Positions 17,197-26,148 of a stretch of 64,000 nucleotides of DNA are shown here, piece after piece. The DNA is from JARFVT01 sp036677425. Lineage in GTDB: Bacteria; Pseudomonadota; Alphaproteobacteria; UBA8366; Aestuariispiraceae. The translations under genes were made by a program, and so were the position numbers. Every line of letters starts with the position of its first letter. Position 1 is the first letter of the stretch. The notes under the pieces were generated by a model. The model was not told the DNA's origin, searched no databases, and saw only the letters and a list, made by a program, of their open reading frames with translations. The stretch lies in assembly GCA_036677425.1 (NCBI GenBank), contig JARFVT010000013.1:620001-684000 (forward strand). Reading direction: 5' to 3'.

Positions 17197-18591
17197 ATGA
17201 GTGAAAATTTATCGTATTTTTCCTATTTAATCTCTGCGATTTGTTTTATTTTTGCATTGCGCGGCCTTTCATCACCGACAAGTGCCAGACGTGGTAATTT
17301 ATTTGGTATAATCGGCATGGTTATCGCCATTGGAACTACCTTAACAATGCCAAATGTGCTTAGTTTTGAACTTATAATATCAGGAATTTTAATTGGTGGT
17401 GCGATTGGCACTATCATTGCCCTTAAAATTGAAATGACCTCATTGCCACAACTGGTGGCGGCTTTTCACTCCTTAGTTGGTTTGGCAGCAGTCTTTGTCG
17501 CGGCATCGGCATTTTATGCACCTGACGCATTTGGTCTTGGTAATTTTGGTGAAATTGCAACTGCAAGCCTTGTTGAAATGGCGCTTGGCACGGCGATTGG
17601 CGCAATAACATTCACGGGTTCATTGGTCGCCTTTGGTAAATTACAAGGTATATTTAGATCCGCACCAATAGTTTTTGCGGGTCAACATATGTTAAATGCA
17701 GGCCTTGCTTTATTATTAATCGCCTTTGTTACATGGTTATGTATTGATCAAAGCCAAACTGCTTTTTGGGCGGTTGTGTTGCTTGCCTTTGCCATTGGGT
17801 TTTTATTGATAATACCAATTGGCGGTGCCGATATGCCGGTTGTTGTTAGTATGTTAAACAGTTATTCTGGCTGGGCAGCATGTGGCATTGGTTTCACGCT
17901 TGGTAATATGGCATTGATAATAACTGGTGCGTTGGTTGGTGCATCTGGTGCAATATTAAGTTATATAATGTGTAAGGCAATGAATCGTTCCATTATTAAT
18001 GTTATATTGGGTGGTTTTGGCGGTGAAACTTCTAGTGCTGCGGTTGTGGGTACTGATGAAGATCGCCCTGTTAAATCTGGTAGTGCTGAAGACGCAGCCT
18101 TTTTAATGTCAAATGCCACATCGGTCATTATTGTACCAGGGTATGGTATGGCCGTTGCACAGGCACAACATGCGCTGCGTGAAATGGGTGATATGCTTCG
18201 CGCTGAAGGTATAAAAGTGCGCTATGCTATTCATCCTGTGGCGGGGCGTATGCCGGGGCATATGAATGTATTATTAGCCGAGGCAAATGTTCCATATGAT
18301 GATGTATTTGAGTTAGAAGATATTAACCGTGAATTTGCGGCAACAGATGTGGCATTTGTTATTGGCGCAAATGATGTTACTAACCCTGCGGCAAAAACTG
18401 ATCCGACAAGCCCAATTTACGGCATGCCGATTTTAGATGTGGAAAATGCGGGGCAAATTTTATTCATCAAACGTTCATTGGCGGCTGGTTATGCGGGGGT
18501 ACAAAATGAATTATTCTTCCGTGATAATACTATGATGCTATTTGGTGATGCCAAACTAATGTGTGAAAATATTATCAAGGCGATGGATTAA
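17197..18591 (+). CDS. pntB: NAD(P) transhydrogenase subunit beta
   Basis: It holds the remaining transmembrane helices and the NADP(H)-binding dIII domain, coupling proton entry to hydride transfer from NADH to NADP+. Counting from 17197 gives 464 residues. About nine hydrophobic segments are followed by dIII with VPGYGMAVAQAQHAL (near 312) and the conserved GANDVTNPAA and RSLAAGYAG segments. I prefer ATG 17197 (MSENLSYFSYL) because it matches the family start and has gaagagc upstream. An in-frame ATG at 17182, overlapping the pntAB stop, is the alternative. A hairpin terminator follows at 18630. Confidence 0.95.
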   Translation: MSENLSYFSYLISAICFIFALRGLSSPTSARRGNLFGIIGMVIAIGTTLTMPNVLSFELIISGILIGGAIGTIIALKIEMTSLPQLVAAFHSLVGLAAVFVAASAFYAPDAFGLGNFGEIATASLVEMALGTAIGAITFTGSLVAFGKLQGIFRSAPIVFAGQHMLNAGLALLLIAFVTWLCIDQSQTAFWAVVLLAFAIGFLLIIPIGGADMPVVVSMLNSYSGWAACGIGFTLGNMALIITGALVGASGAILSYIMCKAMNRSIINVILGGFGGETSSAAVVGTDEDRPVKSGSAEDAAFLMSNATSVIIVPGYGMAVAQAQHALREMGDMLRAEGIKVRYAIHPVAGRMPGHMNVLLAEANVPYDDVFELEDINREFAATDVAFVIGANDVTNPAAKTDPTSPIYGMPILDVENAGQILFIKRSLAAGYAGVQNELFFRDNTMMLFGDAKLMCENIIKAMD

Positions 18592-18629
18592 TTTAAATAT
18601 AATTTTATTAAATATGATATTATAAAGTT

Positions 18630-18665
18630 AAAGATGGATATATTAGTCATTCCATCTTTTCTTTA
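18630..18665 (+). terminator. Intrinsic terminator after pntB
   Basis: The stem aaagatgga/tccatcttt surrounds a 12-base loop and is followed by a T-rich run. It ends the pnt operon and separates it from the DUF1538 operon. Confidence 0.75.
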
Positions 18666-18793
18666 TATGCGTTATAATATTTTAATTTAATATTCATTTT
18701 AATTGAAAAGGCAGCGTAATATAACTCGCTGAATAGCATATTTCAGGTTTACGCAATTTTATAAAATTATTTTTAGAAGCAGGTCGCGACCTA

Positions 18794-19483
18794 TTGCCAA
18801 TTGTCTTGGTGATTGGGTTTTTTCAATATGTGATAATTCAACAGCCATTCCCTAATTTAGAACGCATTTTGCCAGGTATTATATTTGTTGTTTTAGGTTT
18901 GGCATTATTTGTTCAAGGCCTTGAAATGGCGCTTTTTCCGCTTGGTGAAAGCATGGCCAATGCATTTGCTAAAAAAGGCAGCTTAATTGCATTATTATCA
19001 TTTGCATTTTGTTTGGGATTCGGCACAACGGTTGCTGAACCAGCATTGATTGCGGTGGCAGCAGAGGCCGCAAGCGTCGCCGCCAAGGGCGGTGTTATCG
19101 CCGTGAATGATGATGCAATGGCAAGCTATGCAACAAATTTGCGGCTTGTTGTGGCATTATCGGTTGGCGTGGCGGTTATGTTGGGTGTGTTGCGCATTTT
19201 AAAAGGCTGGCCAATGCAATATATAATAATCGGTGGTTATATATTTGTTATTATAATAACAAATTTTGCCCCCGCTAATATTATTGGTATTGCCTATGAT
19301 TCTGGTGGTGTTACCACGTCAACGGTTACCGTGCCGCTTGTTACCGCATTGGGGGTTGGTTTGTCAAAAACCATACGCGGGCGTAATCCGATGATCGATG
19401 GTTTTGGGCTTATTGCCTTTGCCAGCTTATCACCAGTGATATTTGTATTGTTATTTGGTATAGTTACGGCGGCGATATCATGA
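18794..19483 (+). CDS. DUF1538 family membrane protein, first copy (5' end uncertain)
   Basis: An integral membrane protein with about six to seven hydrophobic segments. The family hallmarks are FGTTVAEPALIAVA (near 75 of the annotated product) and YDSGGVTTSTVTVP (near 170). Its function is not established. The homologous reading continues upstream of the TTG at 18794 (NFIKLFLEAGRDLLPIVL) back to a TAG at 18734. That stretch has no ATG, GTG or TTG, so the true start is either a rare codon (ATA 18761 or ATT 18740), or the gene has lost its start. It overlaps the second DUF1538 gene by 4 bases (ATGA). Two paralogous halves side by side suggest a heterodimer. Confidence 0.8.
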   Translation: MPIVLVIGFFQYVIIQQPFPNLERILPGIIFVVLGLALFVQGLEMALFPLGESMANAFAKKGSLIALLSFAFCLGFGTTVAEPALIAVAAEAASVAAKGGVIAVNDDAMASYATNLRLVVALSVGVAVMLGVLRILKGWPMQYIIIGGYIFVIIITNFAPANIIGIAYDSGGVTTSTVTVPLVTALGVGLSKTIRGRNPMIDGFGLIAFASLSPVIFVLLFGIVTAAIS

Positions 19484-20277
19484 TGATTGAACTTATGTAT
19501 TTTCTTATGAATACAATAATTTCAACGGTGATTGATATATTGCCAATCATTGTTATTTTATTTGGCTTTCAATTTATAATTATCCGCAAAAAAATACCAA
19601 ATTTCAAAAAAATAATAATTGGTTTTATTTATGTATTATTGGGTTTGTCACTATTTCTTGTTGGCCTTGACGAAGCCCTATTTCCCATTGGTCAAACCAT
19701 GGCATATCAATTATCTGACCCAGATTTTTTAACTGGTGGGCTTGATATTGAAATTGGTTGGGGTGATTATATATGGGTATATATATTTGCCGCTGCGATT
19801 GGTTTTTCGACAACGATTGCCGAACCATCATTGATCGCGGTTGCAATAAAAGCCGAAGAAATTTCAGGTGGTGGTATCAAATCATGGGGGCTTCGAGGTG
19901 CAGTAGCAATTGGCGTTGCGGTGGGTGTCTCGCTTGGTACATTTAGGATAGTATCAGGCACATCATTACCATTATATATCATGGCAGCTTATATTGTGGT
20001 AATTATACAAACGTATTTTGCGTCAAAAACCATTATTCCACTGGCATATGATACGGGCGGCGTTACCACATCAACTGTTACTGTGCCTGTTGTCGCAGCA
20101 TTGGGATTAGGCTTGGCATCAAGTGTTCCGGGGCGAAGCGCATTATTAGATGGTTTTGGTCTTATTGCCTTTGCCAGTGTTTTTCCTATAATGTCGGTTT
20201 TAGCATATGCCAAAATTGCCGATATGATATCATTAAGACAGGCCGCGAATAATGAAGGAAAACATGACCTTGATTAA
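19480..20277 (+). CDS. DUF1538 family membrane protein, second copy
   Basis: This 265-residue paralogue of the preceding gene has the same layout, with an extra N-terminal helix of about 25 residues. It repeats the hallmarks FSTTIAEPSLIAVA (near 107) and YDTGGVTTSTVTVP (near 189), and ends with a DGFGLIAFASVFPI helix that matches DGFGLIAFASLSPV in the first copy. The ATGA overlap with the first gene indicates equal, coupled synthesis. With the PII-like and CBS genes just downstream, the pair is probably the membrane part of a nucleotide-regulated transporter. The substrate is unknown. Confidence 0.85.
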   Translation: MMIELMYFLMNTIISTVIDILPIIVILFGFQFIIIRKKIPNFKKIIIGFIYVLLGLSLFLVGLDEALFPIGQTMAYQLSDPDFLTGGLDIEIGWGDYIWVYIFAAAIGFSTTIAEPSLIAVAIKAEEISGGGIKSWGLRGAVAIGVAVGVSLGTFRIVSGTSLPLYIMAAYIVVIIQTYFASKTIIPLAYDTGGVTTSTVTVPVVAALGLGLASSVPGRSALLDGFGLIAFASVFPIMSVLAYAKIADMISLRQAANNEGKHDLD

Positions 20278-20308
20278 TCAATATGAATAAAGCTTAAGGA
20301 GATAAATA

Positions 20309-20659
20309 ATGGATCTTAAATTAATTGTCGCAATGGTCGATCAAGAAAAAACTAATATTATAATTGATGCAGCACGTAATGCGGGCGCAACAGGTGAAAC
20401 GGTGATTAGCAGTGTCCGTGGCGAAGGATTAGAGCCAACTAAGACTTTTTTAGGTTTGGATTTAACCAGCCAACGCGATGTGGTATTATTCTTGGTTGCA
20501 GGCACAAAATCACGCGATATATTGGAAGATATTTGCCAAGCAGGGCATTTTGATGATGAGGCAGGCGCAGGGCTGGCCTTTCAAATTGCCATTGAAGATG
20601 CGGTTGGATTAGTTACACAATTACCAAAATTAATTTCTGAAATAAAGGAAGATTTATGA
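20309..20659 (+). CDS. PII-like signalling protein
   Basis: A 116-residue protein of the GlnB/PII-like fold, whose members form trimers that bind nucleotides and dock on membrane transporters. The sequence fits beta-alpha-beta repeats, with GATGETVISSVRGEGLEP (near 26-43) in the place of the PII T-loop approach, then DVVLFLVAG and a second helix. The tyrosine of canonical GlnB T-loops is not seen, so uridylylation is unlikely. It has a strong taaggagat site and overlaps the CBS gene by 4 bases. Placement in the DUF1538 operon suggests it controls that membrane pair. Confidence 0.82.
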   Translation: MDLKLIVAMVDQEKTNIIIDAARNAGATGETVISSVRGEGLEPTKTFLGLDLTSQRDVVLFLVAGTKSRDILEDICQAGHFDDEAGAGLAFQIAIEDAVGLVTQLPKLISEIKEDL

Positions 20660-21072
20660 GTGATAAGAAAAATATTTTAGTTGAAAGCGTTATGAGCCAA
20701 TCAATTCATATGATTAGTTCGATGGCAACAATTCATGAGGCAATAGAAGTTCTTGATGAAAAAAAAGTCAGTTCATTGGTGATTGAGCGTCGTGATGAAC
20801 ATGATGAATATGCCATATTAACAATTAGTGATATTGCAAGGGAAGTGGTGGCAAAAGACAGGCCAACCGATAGAACCAGTGTTTATGAGGTTATGCAAAA
20901 GCCAATTTTAACTATTAGGCGCGATATGAATATTAAATATGGCGTTGCCTTATTAACCAGATTTGGCGTGTCACGTTCGGTTGTTGTCGATGATAAATCA
21001 ACACCAGTTGGCGTTATAACATTGCGTGATATGGTTATCGGCAATGAACGTGCATGCAAAGATAAAGATTGA
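20656..21072 (+). CDS. Two-CBS-domain protein
   Basis: A 138-residue stand-alone CBS pair. The first domain runs from VESVMSQSIHMIS to ISDIAREVV, and the second from VYEVMQKPILTIR to VGVITLRDMVIG. CBS pairs usually bind adenine nucleotides and act as energy sensors. It overlaps the PII-like gene by ATGA and is the last gene of the DUF1538 operon, so it may be a second regulatory input for the transporter. It converges with the DUF3179 gene with a gap of 15 bases. Confidence 0.88.
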   Translation: MSDKKNILVESVMSQSIHMISSMATIHEAIEVLDEKKVSSLVIERRDEHDEYAILTISDIAREVVAKDRPTDRTSVYEVMQKPILTIRRDMNIKYGVALLTRFGVSRSVVVDDKSTPVGVITLRDMVIGNERACKDKD

Positions 21073-21087
21073 TTATATAAATAATGT

Positions 21088-22077
21088 TTATTTAATCATA
21101 TTGTTGATTGTATATATAGGCATATTTGGCTTAAAAGCATGGAATGCAAAGGCAAAATCAATAAAATAAATAACATCTTTACCGTTTTTGCTGTCAGTTA
21201 TATTACCAACATCTTTGCCATCCTTGATATATTTTGTATCAAGCGCGGAATTTTGCCCAGCCAACCATTTTATTACAACACCATCTTTGGTTATTATGCG
21301 TTGCTTTTTTCTAAGCAAGGATATGCTCCATGCTTGGTCGCGAGAGGCAAGCGATATAACACGTTCCAGTGGTTTAATGTCTTTTGGTGTTTCGCCATTA
21401 TATAAAAATGGTTGACCAGAATCATACCCTACATATGGGTTTTTACCATAATTGCGGGAATTGGGTATATTGGCAACCAATATCATTGCGTCATTATTGG
21501 TGCGTTTTTTGAAGCTGGCAAAACTTTCAATCCTTGCTGGAATTATGGTTAGGGTTTTGCCAGTCATTTCTCCAACAATGGCCTTTCCCATAAATTGTTG
21601 CCACCATGATTCTGTTTGTCTATCCCACATTATAAGATCAGAATTTCTAAGTTTACCCGTAGTTCCAAAGTCTAATATTTTATTATCAATTCTTCGATCA
21701 AAAACGATTGCCGAATTGCATAATGGGCAAAATGTAATGGTAATGGGTATTCCTGCGACCTTATCATTGACTATTTCATGCCAAATTAAAATTGATAATG
21801 GATATGCCCTTGATTCATTGTTAATATTTATTGTAATTAATGGGGCGCTATTATTAATATTAGTTATTTTTGATATTTTAATGAATGTTGGATTATCGAT
21901 TGGCGGTATTCCATCTTTAGGGGGGCCACCAGAAATTATTTCGCTAAATTCAACCGAATGCTGGCTAAAATCAGTATTAGGCCATTCATATGACCAACTG
22001 TTAGGGTTGGCATAGCTATTATTAAATATAGTTATTATTGTGAAAAATACGGTGGTTAGTGATGCCAAATATTTCAT
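21088..22077 (-). CDS. DUF3179 domain-containing exported protein
   Basis: The function is not established. The 329-residue protein begins with a hydrophobic signal sequence (about 1-23, ending near SYANPNS) and is probably periplasmic. The domain is recognised by YPLSILIWHEIVND, then ITFCPLCNSAIVFDR (cysteine pair near residue 118), and DLIMWDRQTESWWQQ. The CPLCN pair could bind a metal or form a disulfide. It is a lone gene, divergent from the histidine kinase at 22188. Confidence 0.82.
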   Translation of the reverse strand: MKYLASLTTVFFTIITIFNNSYANPNSWSYEWPNTDFSQHSVEFSEIISGGPPKDGIPPIDNPTFIKISKITNINNSAPLITININNESRAYPLSILIWHEIVNDKVAGIPITITFCPLCNSAIVFDRRIDNKILDFGTTGKLRNSDLIMWDRQTESWWQQFMGKAIVGEMTGKTLTIIPARIESFASFKKRTNNDAMILVANIPNSRNYGKNPYVGYDSGQPFLYNGETPKDIKPLERVISLASRDQAWSISLLRKKQRIITKDGVVIKWLAGQNSALDTKYIKDGKDVGNITDSKNGKDVIYFIDFAFAFHAFKPNMPIYTINNMIK

Positions 22078-22187
22078 GAAATAATTGTCTATATATATTT
22101 AGTAATAGTAAAATCAAAAATACGTGACTTATATTCTGGATGTCTAAATATAATATAGATGCTATAATATTTAATTAGGTCGTTATA

Positions 22188-23756
22188 ATGAAGATAGATG
22201 ATAAACCCATTAAAAAACATTTCCAGTCATGGGAAGGTTTAAAATTATTCGAACAGGTGAAAGTACCAGTATGGATATTTGATGTGGTAGAGCATAAATT
22301 ATGGTGGGGTAATAATGCCTCGATCAAATTTTGGAAGGCAAAATCTGTTGAAGACCTAACAATGCGCAATTTTTCTGATGACAGCCTAACCGTTCGCCAG
22401 CGTTTAAAACAAATAATAGACAATACAAACCCAAATAGCTATGCCAGCGAAATATGGACATTATATCCGCATGGTAACCCCATAACAGTACAATTAGTAT
22501 TAACGCCGATTATCATTAAGGATGATAATGATGCGGTTCTTATTCAAGTTTCAACATATATTGATATGAAAAGTGACCCACAAATATTACGATTGATGGA
22601 AATAACCAGATATACATCTATCATGGTCGCAAGCTTCACTTTATCTGGGCAATGTTTGGCACGAAATCCCGCAGACCAACAGGAATATAACGATCAAATA
22701 ACTGCTGATATAAATGAAAATATCAAGTCTGATTTAGAAAAAAGATTTGTAATGCCGTTTGATTATGATGATATAAGCAAAAAGCTTTTATTGGGTAATG
22801 ATGTATCAGGTGATTATCAAATGACATCAAATCATGGTATTATATGGTGCCATCTATCAATTCGCCATGTTCGCGATCCATTGACAGGTGGCGATATATT
22901 GGTAATGACGCAAGAAAATATTACCGATCGTATTGAAATGTTTAATCAACTTACAACAATTAATGCAGAACTTGATAATATTGTTGAAAAAAGAACCTCT
23001 GAATTGCGCCATGCCTTGGATGAATCCCATCAAGAAAGCTATGAAAAATCATCATTTTTGGCAAATATGAGCCATGATTTACGCACCCCATTGAATGCTA
23101 TCATTGGTTTTTCTGATTTTATTTTACATGAAATGCATGGCGAATTGCGACCTAAAAGCTATCAAACATATATTAAAGATATATATTCATCAGGAAAATA
23201 TTTGCTTAATATGGTTTCTGATATTCTTGATCTATCAAAAATTGCTGCTGGTGAGCTATCATTACAAGAAGAAAAATTCAATATACAAGAACTTATTATT
23301 TCAGTATTTGATTTGCAGCAACAATCGATTGATAAAAAAAATTTAGATGTTCATATGGATTTATCAAATAAGCCAATTAATATTTATGCTGATGAATTGA
23401 GATTGCGACAAATTATTGATAATATATTATCAAATGCAGTTAAATTTTCCAAAGATAATGGATTGATAAGTATAAAATTATATATTGATGATAATGGTAA
23501 TTTAATATTGCAATTAGAAGACTGTGGTATAGGGATTTCAAAAGATGATATGAAGGCTATTTTCAAGCTATTTGCACAAGGAAAATCTAGTTCTTTAACC
23601 GCTAAAACTACTGGCACGGGGCTTGGTTTAAGTATTATAAAATCTTTAATAACGCTTCATGACGGTATGGTTGAATTGGAAAGCGTGATTGATGTGGGGA
23701 CGGTTGTAACGCTTATGTTGCCAGCGGCGCGTTTAACAGATTTAGATAAGATATAA
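22188..23756 (+). CDS. PAS-domain sensor histidine kinase
   Basis: A 522-residue soluble kinase with no obvious transmembrane segment. The N-terminal half holds one or two PAS-like domains (about 18-80 and 140-240), followed by a coiled coil (about 260-285). The phospho-accepting His296 lies in SHDLRTPLNAIIG. The ATPase domain shows the N box DNILSNAVKFS (near 410), the G1 box DCGIGISKDD, the F box FKLFAQG and the G2 box GTGLGLSII. No response regulator is adjacent, so its partner is elsewhere. A strong terminator follows at 23764. Confidence 0.9.
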   Translation: MKIDDKPIKKHFQSWEGLKLFEQVKVPVWIFDVVEHKLWWGNNASIKFWKAKSVEDLTMRNFSDDSLTVRQRLKQIIDNTNPNSYASEIWTLYPHGNPITVQLVLTPIIIKDDNDAVLIQVSTYIDMKSDPQILRLMEITRYTSIMVASFTLSGQCLARNPADQQEYNDQITADINENIKSDLEKRFVMPFDYDDISKKLLLGNDVSGDYQMTSNHGIIWCHLSIRHVRDPLTGGDILVMTQENITDRIEMFNQLTTINAELDNIVEKRTSELRHALDESHQESYEKSSFLANMSHDLRTPLNAIIGFSDFILHEMHGELRPKSYQTYIKDIYSSGKYLLNMVSDILDLSKIAAGELSLQEEKFNIQELIISVFDLQQQSIDKKNLDVHMDLSNKPINIYADELRLRQIIDNILSNAVKFSKDNGLISIKLYIDDNGNLILQLEDCGIGISKDDMKAIFKLFAQGKSSSLTAKTTGTGLGLSIIKSLITLHDGMVELESVIDVGTVVTLMLPAARLTDLDKI

Positions 23757-23763
23757 TAATTAA

Positions 23764-23799
23764 AATACCCCTAATTATCATTGATAAATTAGGGGTATT
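23764..23799. terminator. Bidirectional intrinsic terminator
   Basis: aatacccctaatt pairs with aaattaggggtatt around a loop of about 9 bases between the convergent histidine kinase and rpsU genes. A/T runs flank both sides, so it may serve both. Confidence 0.88.
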
Positions 23800-23863
23800 A
23801 AAATCTTAAACATATGTCTAAAGTAAAACAAATGTCTAAATTATATGTTTGATACATTCAGGC

Positions 23864-24067
23864 TTAATAGCCTTCACGTTCCATGCGCTTGCGCAGCAGT
23901 TTGCGATGTCGACGCTTTGCTTCGGCTTTTTCTCTTGCTTTTTTCTCTGACGGTTTTTCAAAATGCCGACGGAGCTTCATTTCACGAAAAATGCCTTCGC
24001 GTTGCATTTTTTTCTTTAATGCACGCAAAGCCTGATCGACGTTATTATCACGTACGCTAACTTGCAT
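23864..24067 (-). CDS. rpsU: 30S ribosomal protein S21
   Basis: S21 is a small basic protein on the platform of the 30S subunit that helps initiation. The 67-residue product begins MQVSVRDNNVDQALRALK and ends in a very basic helix (KKAREKAEAKRRHRKLLRK). I take ATG 24067, which matches the family start; an ATG 9 bases earlier is possible. It stands alone, near def and a COQ9-family gene on the other strand. Confidence 0.96.
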   Translation of the reverse strand: MQVSVRDNNVDQALRALKKKMQREGIFREMKLRRHFEKPSEKKAREKAEAKRRHRKLLRKRMEREGY

Positions 24068-24232
24068 GGCTTTCACCCACTTTCTGGTTTAGATTTGATA
24101 CAAAATATCATGCCTTGGCAAGAAGATCTTGCAAAGTAACAGCTTATAACATGGTAATTATATTTTGAAAAGAGCCTATTATTAACCATCTATATTTTGA
24201 CATTTACCAAATTAACCGCCATATATATTATC

Positions 24233-24808
24233 ATGGCTATCTTAAAAATTGCCCGCATGGGGCATCCGATATTATCGCAAATATCAACCGTTATTACCGA
24301 TATTACAGATTATAAGTTAAATTCATTGATCGATGATATGGTTGAAACAATGAATGACGCTGGTGGTGCGGGGCTTGCTGCACCGCAAATTCATATGCCA
24401 ATAAGATTGGTGATTTATCGCATCAAATTAGATAAAGGTCTAATCTGTGATAACGACGATAACATTATTGATAATGACAATATGGCATTGCATATATTGA
24501 TTAATCCAATAATAACACCCATTGGCGATGATATATCATATGATTGGGAAGGTTGCTTATCAATTCCTGATTTAACGGGGCTTGTCGCAAGATATGAAAA
24601 TATTAATTTAACGGCAATAATGCCAAATGGTGATAATATTAACATCAATGTTTCAGGTTTTCATGCTCGTGTGCTACAACATGAATGCGATCATCTAGAC
24701 GGTATTTTATACCCGCAACGGATGGATGATTTATCATTATTAATGTTTAATGATCAAATGCGCCATGGCATTCCTGACAAGGCAAAATTATTACTGCAAA
24801 CCAATTGA
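24233..24808 (+). CDS. def: Peptide deformylase
   Basis: It removes the formyl group from the initiator methionine of new proteins. The 191-residue product has all three motifs: GAGLAAPQI (near 45), WEGCLSIPD (near 104) with the metal-binding cysteine, and HECDHLDGI (near 146) with two metal-binding histidines and the catalytic glutamate. ATG 24233 (MAILKIARMGHPIL) is the family start; an earlier in-frame start at 24197 adds non-conserved residues. No fmt gene is adjacent, so this may be a second deformylase copy. Confidence 0.93.
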   Translation: MAILKIARMGHPILSQISTVITDITDYKLNSLIDDMVETMNDAGGAGLAAPQIHMPIRLVIYRIKLDKGLICDNDDNIIDNDNMALHILINPIITPIGDDISYDWEGCLSIPDLTGLVARYENINLTAIMPNGDNININVSGFHARVLQHECDHLDGILYPQRMDDLSLLMFNDQMRHGIPDKAKLLLQTN

Positions 24809-24833
24809 TATTTATAAATTCATAGGATAGAAA

Positions 24834-25496
24834 ATGTCTGAAGATAATAAAAAACTTGATGATGATGAAATTAAAAAACAGCTGATAAATGCAATATTGC
24901 CGCATGTGCCATTTGACGGCTGGGGCAGAGCTGCATTATCATTGGCAGCAAAAGATATGGGTATGGATTACACCAAGGCTGATATTTTATTTCCATCTGG
25001 TGCGGGCGATGTGATTGCCTATCATGCCAAAATGATGGATGATTTAATGGTCGATAAATTACAAAATATCGATTTAGCATCGATGAAAATTCATAAACGT
25101 ATAACCATAGCAGTCAAAATAAGATTGCAATTATTAGAGCCAAATCAACAGGCGGTAAGCAAGGGGTTAAGCTTTATGGCCTTGCCAAGCAATGGCGCAT
25201 TAGCATTAAAAATTTTATATAAAAGCGTAGATAATATGTGGTATATGGCGGGTGATACGGCAACAGATTGGAATTTTTATTCAAAGCGCATATTGTTGGC
25301 CGCAGTCTATTCATCGACCATGTTATATTGGCTTAATGATACATCAAAAGATTATACAGATAGTTGGCAATTTTTAGATAGGCGCATTAGTGAGGTAATG
25401 AAAATACCAAAAATAAAGGCAAAAATCAACAATTGCTTTAATTTTATTCCCCAAAAAATTAATGTGATGCGCGTGTTTAAATCTGGGCATAGATAG
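24834..25496 (+). CDS. COQ9 family protein (ubiquinone biosynthesis accessory factor)
   Basis: COQ9-type proteins bind lipids and help present ubiquinone intermediates to the hydroxylase. The 220-residue, all-helical product shows the family pattern: HVPFDGWGRAALSLAAKDMG at the start, then FPSGAGDVIAYH (near 54), and in the C-terminal half VDNMWYMAGDTATDWNFYSKR (quoted in part: WYMAGDTATDWN), where the conserved lipid-binding region lies. It follows def by 25 bases on the same strand, in the neighbourhood of rpsU, an arrangement I associate with alphaproteobacteria. Confidence 0.87.
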   Translation: MSEDNKKLDDDEIKKQLINAILPHVPFDGWGRAALSLAAKDMGMDYTKADILFPSGAGDVIAYHAKMMDDLMVDKLQNIDLASMKIHKRITIAVKIRLQLLEPNQQAVSKGLSFMALPSNGALALKILYKSVDNMWYMAGDTATDWNFYSKRILLAAVYSSTMLYWLNDTSKDYTDSWQFLDRRISEVMKIPKIKAKINNCFNFIPQKINVMRVFKSGHR

Positions 25497-25515
25497 GTTT
25501 AAAAATATAGATAAT

Positions 25516-25872
25516 ATGAGGCTATTTTTTAAATTAGAAATGCACCGTGAGGCGGAAAATGATCCGCGCTGGAAAACTCGCATTAAAAGCCGTAATATTA
25601 TCATGATCGCTGCAGCAGTTATAGTACCAGTAGGCGTTATAATGATAATAACTGCATTGATGTTGGGTGATGATAATTTTGACATAGCAATTCCAAAAAT
25701 AATTATGACATGTGCTATATTACATTTATTTTTATCGGCTTTTTCTGTGCTGGGCGCATTATATATTCATAATTTTGGTTATTATTGGTTGTCAGCAATT
25801 TTAGCATTATCGCCACAATTAATTAATTTTATAATATTTTCATCAGCAATTATAATTTGGTTGCTGCAATGA
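25516..25872 (+). CDS. Hypothetical small membrane protein
   Basis: I do not recognise this 118-residue protein. A short charged N-terminus (FKLEMHREAENDPRW) is followed by three or four hydrophobic segments (about 27-50, 60-85, 93-116), so it is probably an inner-membrane protein. It lies 19 bases after the COQ9-like gene and could be cotranscribed with it. No motif suggests a function. Confidence 0.55.
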   Translation: MRLFFKLEMHREAENDPRWKTRIKSRNIIMIAAAVIVPVGVIMIITALMLGDDNFDIAIPKIIMTCAILHLFLSAFSVLGALYIHNFGYYWLSAILALSPQLINFIIFSSAIIIWLLQ

Positions 25873-26021
25873 TTAATGCCTAGGCGCTCAGGACCAATTA
25901 ATTTAATCCGTTCTGCAGCTGTAATATTCTTGCTATATATAGGGAAAAGACATGGTAAATCGTCTTGTTTTTAAGTCTTCTTGACGAAGCCAGAGCTGAA
26001 TATTGCCCCGTCCAGCTGGTT

Positions 26022-26116
26022 TTATCAGTAAGCCTGAATTATTCATAAAAACAATGCTCAAATATGCTAGCATATCCTTAGCCCTTATTTTTTTGTATCT
26101 ACAAGCTTACTGATAA
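26022..26116. repeat. 12-base perfect inverted repeat in a 276-base gene-free gap
   Basis: ttatcagtaagc at 26022-26033 is exactly inverted as gcttactgataa at 26105-26116. The gap 25873-26148 has no plausible gene in either direction. The ends could be a trace of a small inserted element at the border of the tctCBA operon, or simply a weak long-range hairpin. I see no transposase. Confidence 0.5.
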
Positions 26117-26148
26117 ACATAATTACATCAAATTAATGGGTTCTGAGA

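Noticed and set aside
21139..22015. Plus-strand ORFs opposite the DUF3179 gene
   Set aside because: Shadows of the DUF3179 coding sequence, which has clear family motifs and a signal peptide.
25873..26148. Possible small gene or tRNA in the gap before tctA
   Set aside because: No frame of useful length and no cloverleaf that I could fold; only the inverted repeat is reported.
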